Of a stretch of 64,000 nucleotides of DNA, positions 62,561 to 64,000 are shown piece after piece. The DNA is from Setophaga petechia (Eukaryota > Chordata > Aves > Passeriformes > Parulidae): positions 20,906,235-20,970,234 of the forward strand of contig JANCRA010000005.1 of NCBI GenBank assembly GCA_024362935.1. The letters are read 5' to 3'. The notes below the pieces were generated by a model. It made no database searches. It was not told the origin of the DNA and saw only the letters and a list, made by a program, of their open reading frames with translations. Every line of letters begins with the position of its first letter. Positions within the stretch are counted from its first letter, which is position 1. Position numbers and translations under genes: made by a program.

Positions 62561-64000
62561 GACCTCAATTTTCAAGTGACACTTCAGTCAACTTCCTTGA
62601 AAGGAATCCCTTTGACTTGATTCCAGCTGTAGACCAACCTGGAAAACTGTTTGTAGGCTAGGGTTTTTTTGTATTAAAATAAATGAATCTTCCAGGTGAG
62701 TGTGTCTGAGTTGATAAGCAGTAAAGTCCATTCTCACACCAATGCTACTTTCTTTCAGGTCATTTGCTAGTGTCTTCAGGTGCTACTGCAATGGTCAGAA
62801 GTAGTATGTAAAAAAAAATTATCCAGCATCCTATAACGAGTTATTGCAACCTGTGTAAGACCTGGTAAAGGTCTTATATAAGTTGCATATATGTGCATAT
62901 ATATGGCTTGACCCCAAGCCATTTTTTCCAGGAAATAACCAATCCCAAACTGATTCAGTACATTCATTAATAAATTAGCTGAGACACTATTACAGTTAGA
63001 ATTTGATTATCATTAAGTTTCCTTCAGCTGGACAATGGCTTGGGGGAAGGGGGAAAACCCAGTAACTTAAAAATTCTTCCAAGCTGACAAAACTTACAGG
63101 ATCAGAAACATGAAGGCCAAGTTGGTACATTTCAGTTCCTGATAGTTTTCCAAAATAAACACTACATTATATTAAATGTTTGAAGAAGAAATCTATATAA
63201 ACATGCTAATAAAAAACTCCACCTTTCTTGACCAGGCAAGTCACTAAAGAGTAATGCGAACTGTGCATGTAATGGCTCTGTTTGTTATACAAAACACAGT
63301 ATTTTATTACAAACTGCCAACAAAAGAAGCACACTTCTAGAGAGCTTTCTCAGGTTTAATTTCCTCTCAAGACCAGAAGAGTGAAGCGAAAACACAGGTG
63401 AGAAAGGTATCTCCCAGCAGTGCTTAATATATAGATACTATTTGATACAGCTTTTTGCCAGAAAAGCAATGCTGAGGAGTCCTGGCTGTGAGTAACCAAT
63501 CCCTTCCCCTGGTCACCACAACACTAAGCACAATGAGGAATATGAGCTTTAATAAACATCCTGAGAAAAACAAGCTTGACCAAAATTTTCCAGAAGAAAT
63601 TCACTGCAATGTAGGTCTGTGCATACGTGTGCCTTGTAGAATGGACATTTTGGTACAAACTTATTTACTGGACATCTTTTTAAGGAAACTGTACATTTAC
63701 TGGACAAAGCTATTAGTTCTGTATTAGGGTTTCAACGGTTTTCCATTATGTAAACAAAATGCAGGACCTAGGTAAAGACATTTTTTTCCCTCACACACAA
63801 GCACAGTAAAGATATCCTCTGTTGCCTACCTGGGAGTGAGCCTTGGAAGAACACCTCTCACACAATGGGCTGTAACAATGAAAATCTAAAACCTAACTGC
63901 TTTCACAGCCACACTGCCAACAGAATAAAGTACATTATTTGGATTTCAGATAATTACCAGCCATCTCTGACACAAAACTAAAAATATGTTCTTTTTATTT

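Larger units (their letters stand above)
44485..64000 (-). other. SP3: SP3 gene, 3' part (gene span within window)
   Basis: This span covers the 3' portion of a minus-strand Sp-family transcription factor gene: three coding exons, two complete introns (46246-48433 and 48631-54302), the 3' UTR, and at least 9.5 kb of the next intron upstream. The joined exons total 707 bp, which gives 234 full codons, a stop, and two bases completing an Asp codon begun in an exon outside the window. From recollection of human SP3 (about 781 residues, with the sumoylated lysine at about 551 in IKEE), the distance from that lysine to the C-terminus is the same, so no net indel is expected. The C-terminal tail ([18 protein letters not shown] ... 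VSGNETME) fits SP3 rather than SP1 or SP4. The 5' exons and promoter are off the right edge. Confidence 0.95.
54496..64000 (-). other. SP3: Upstream SP3 intron, partial (more than 9.5 kb)
   Basis: No coding exon is visible between the acceptor at 54496 and the window edge. The Gln-rich activation domains of SP3 are usually encoded by one large exon, which would appear as an open frame of over 1 kb; the longest open frames here are under 100 codons. Contents noted: a (TTTG)n run at 55566-55590, a short AT run near 58816-58832, and a GC-richer patch at 62340-62560. The rest is ordinary AT-rich intron. Confidence 0.8.

Noticed and set aside
1..64000. Bacterial-type features (operons, CRISPR arrays, ribosome binding sites) and tRNA or rRNA genes
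   Set aside because: The sequence is a vertebrate nuclear locus; no regularly spaced repeat array, tRNA A/B boxes with cloverleaf, or rRNA text was seen by eye.

Overview
The window is vertebrate nuclear DNA, most likely from a bird: AT-rich, intron-containing, with degenerate CR1-type LINE fragments, including the CR1 3'-end consensus common in bird genomes. The only gene I can support is the 3' part of SP3, a zinc-finger transcription factor of the Sp/KLF family, on the minus strand. Its last three coding exons lie at 54303-54495, 48434-48630 and 45929-46245, followed by a 3' UTR ending near 44485. All three have consistent splice sites and reading phases. Together they encode the last 234 complete residues (plus a split Asp): the SUMO-acceptor inhibitory motif (IKEE), the Buttonhead CxCPxC box, three C2H2 zinc fingers, and the SP3-specific C-terminus ending GNETME.

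Layout. From 1 to about 44,480 there is no convincing gene. This appears to be intergenic DNA downstream of SP3; in mammals a long gene-poor interval separates SP3 from CDCA7. It holds two degenerate CR1 reverse-transcriptase fragments (about 3290-3656 plus strand, 10247-11098 minus strand), one CR1 3'-end stub (14892-14980), microsatellites, three strand-asymmetric T/G- or A/C-rich tracts, several short tandem duplications, and a GC-rich minisatellite (39527-39745). From 44,485 to 54,495 lies the SP3 3' region with introns of 2,188 and 5,672 bp; the first of these carries a CR1 3' fragment of about 1.1 kb in the same orientation as SP3. From 54,496 to 64,000 is more than 9.5 kb of an upstream SP3 intron. 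The large Gln-rich activation-domain exon is not in the window.

I found no new multi-gene system. The observations most worth a second look concern SP3 splicing and 3'-end sequence (an acceptor that also reads as a donor, a CT-microsatellite polypyrimidine tract, a weak donor, an intronic poly(A) hexamer inside the CR1), the minisatellite open in several frames, and a perfect hairpin next to a G-run-rich tract. Family assignments rest on recognising protein and repeat sequences by eye; no database search was run.
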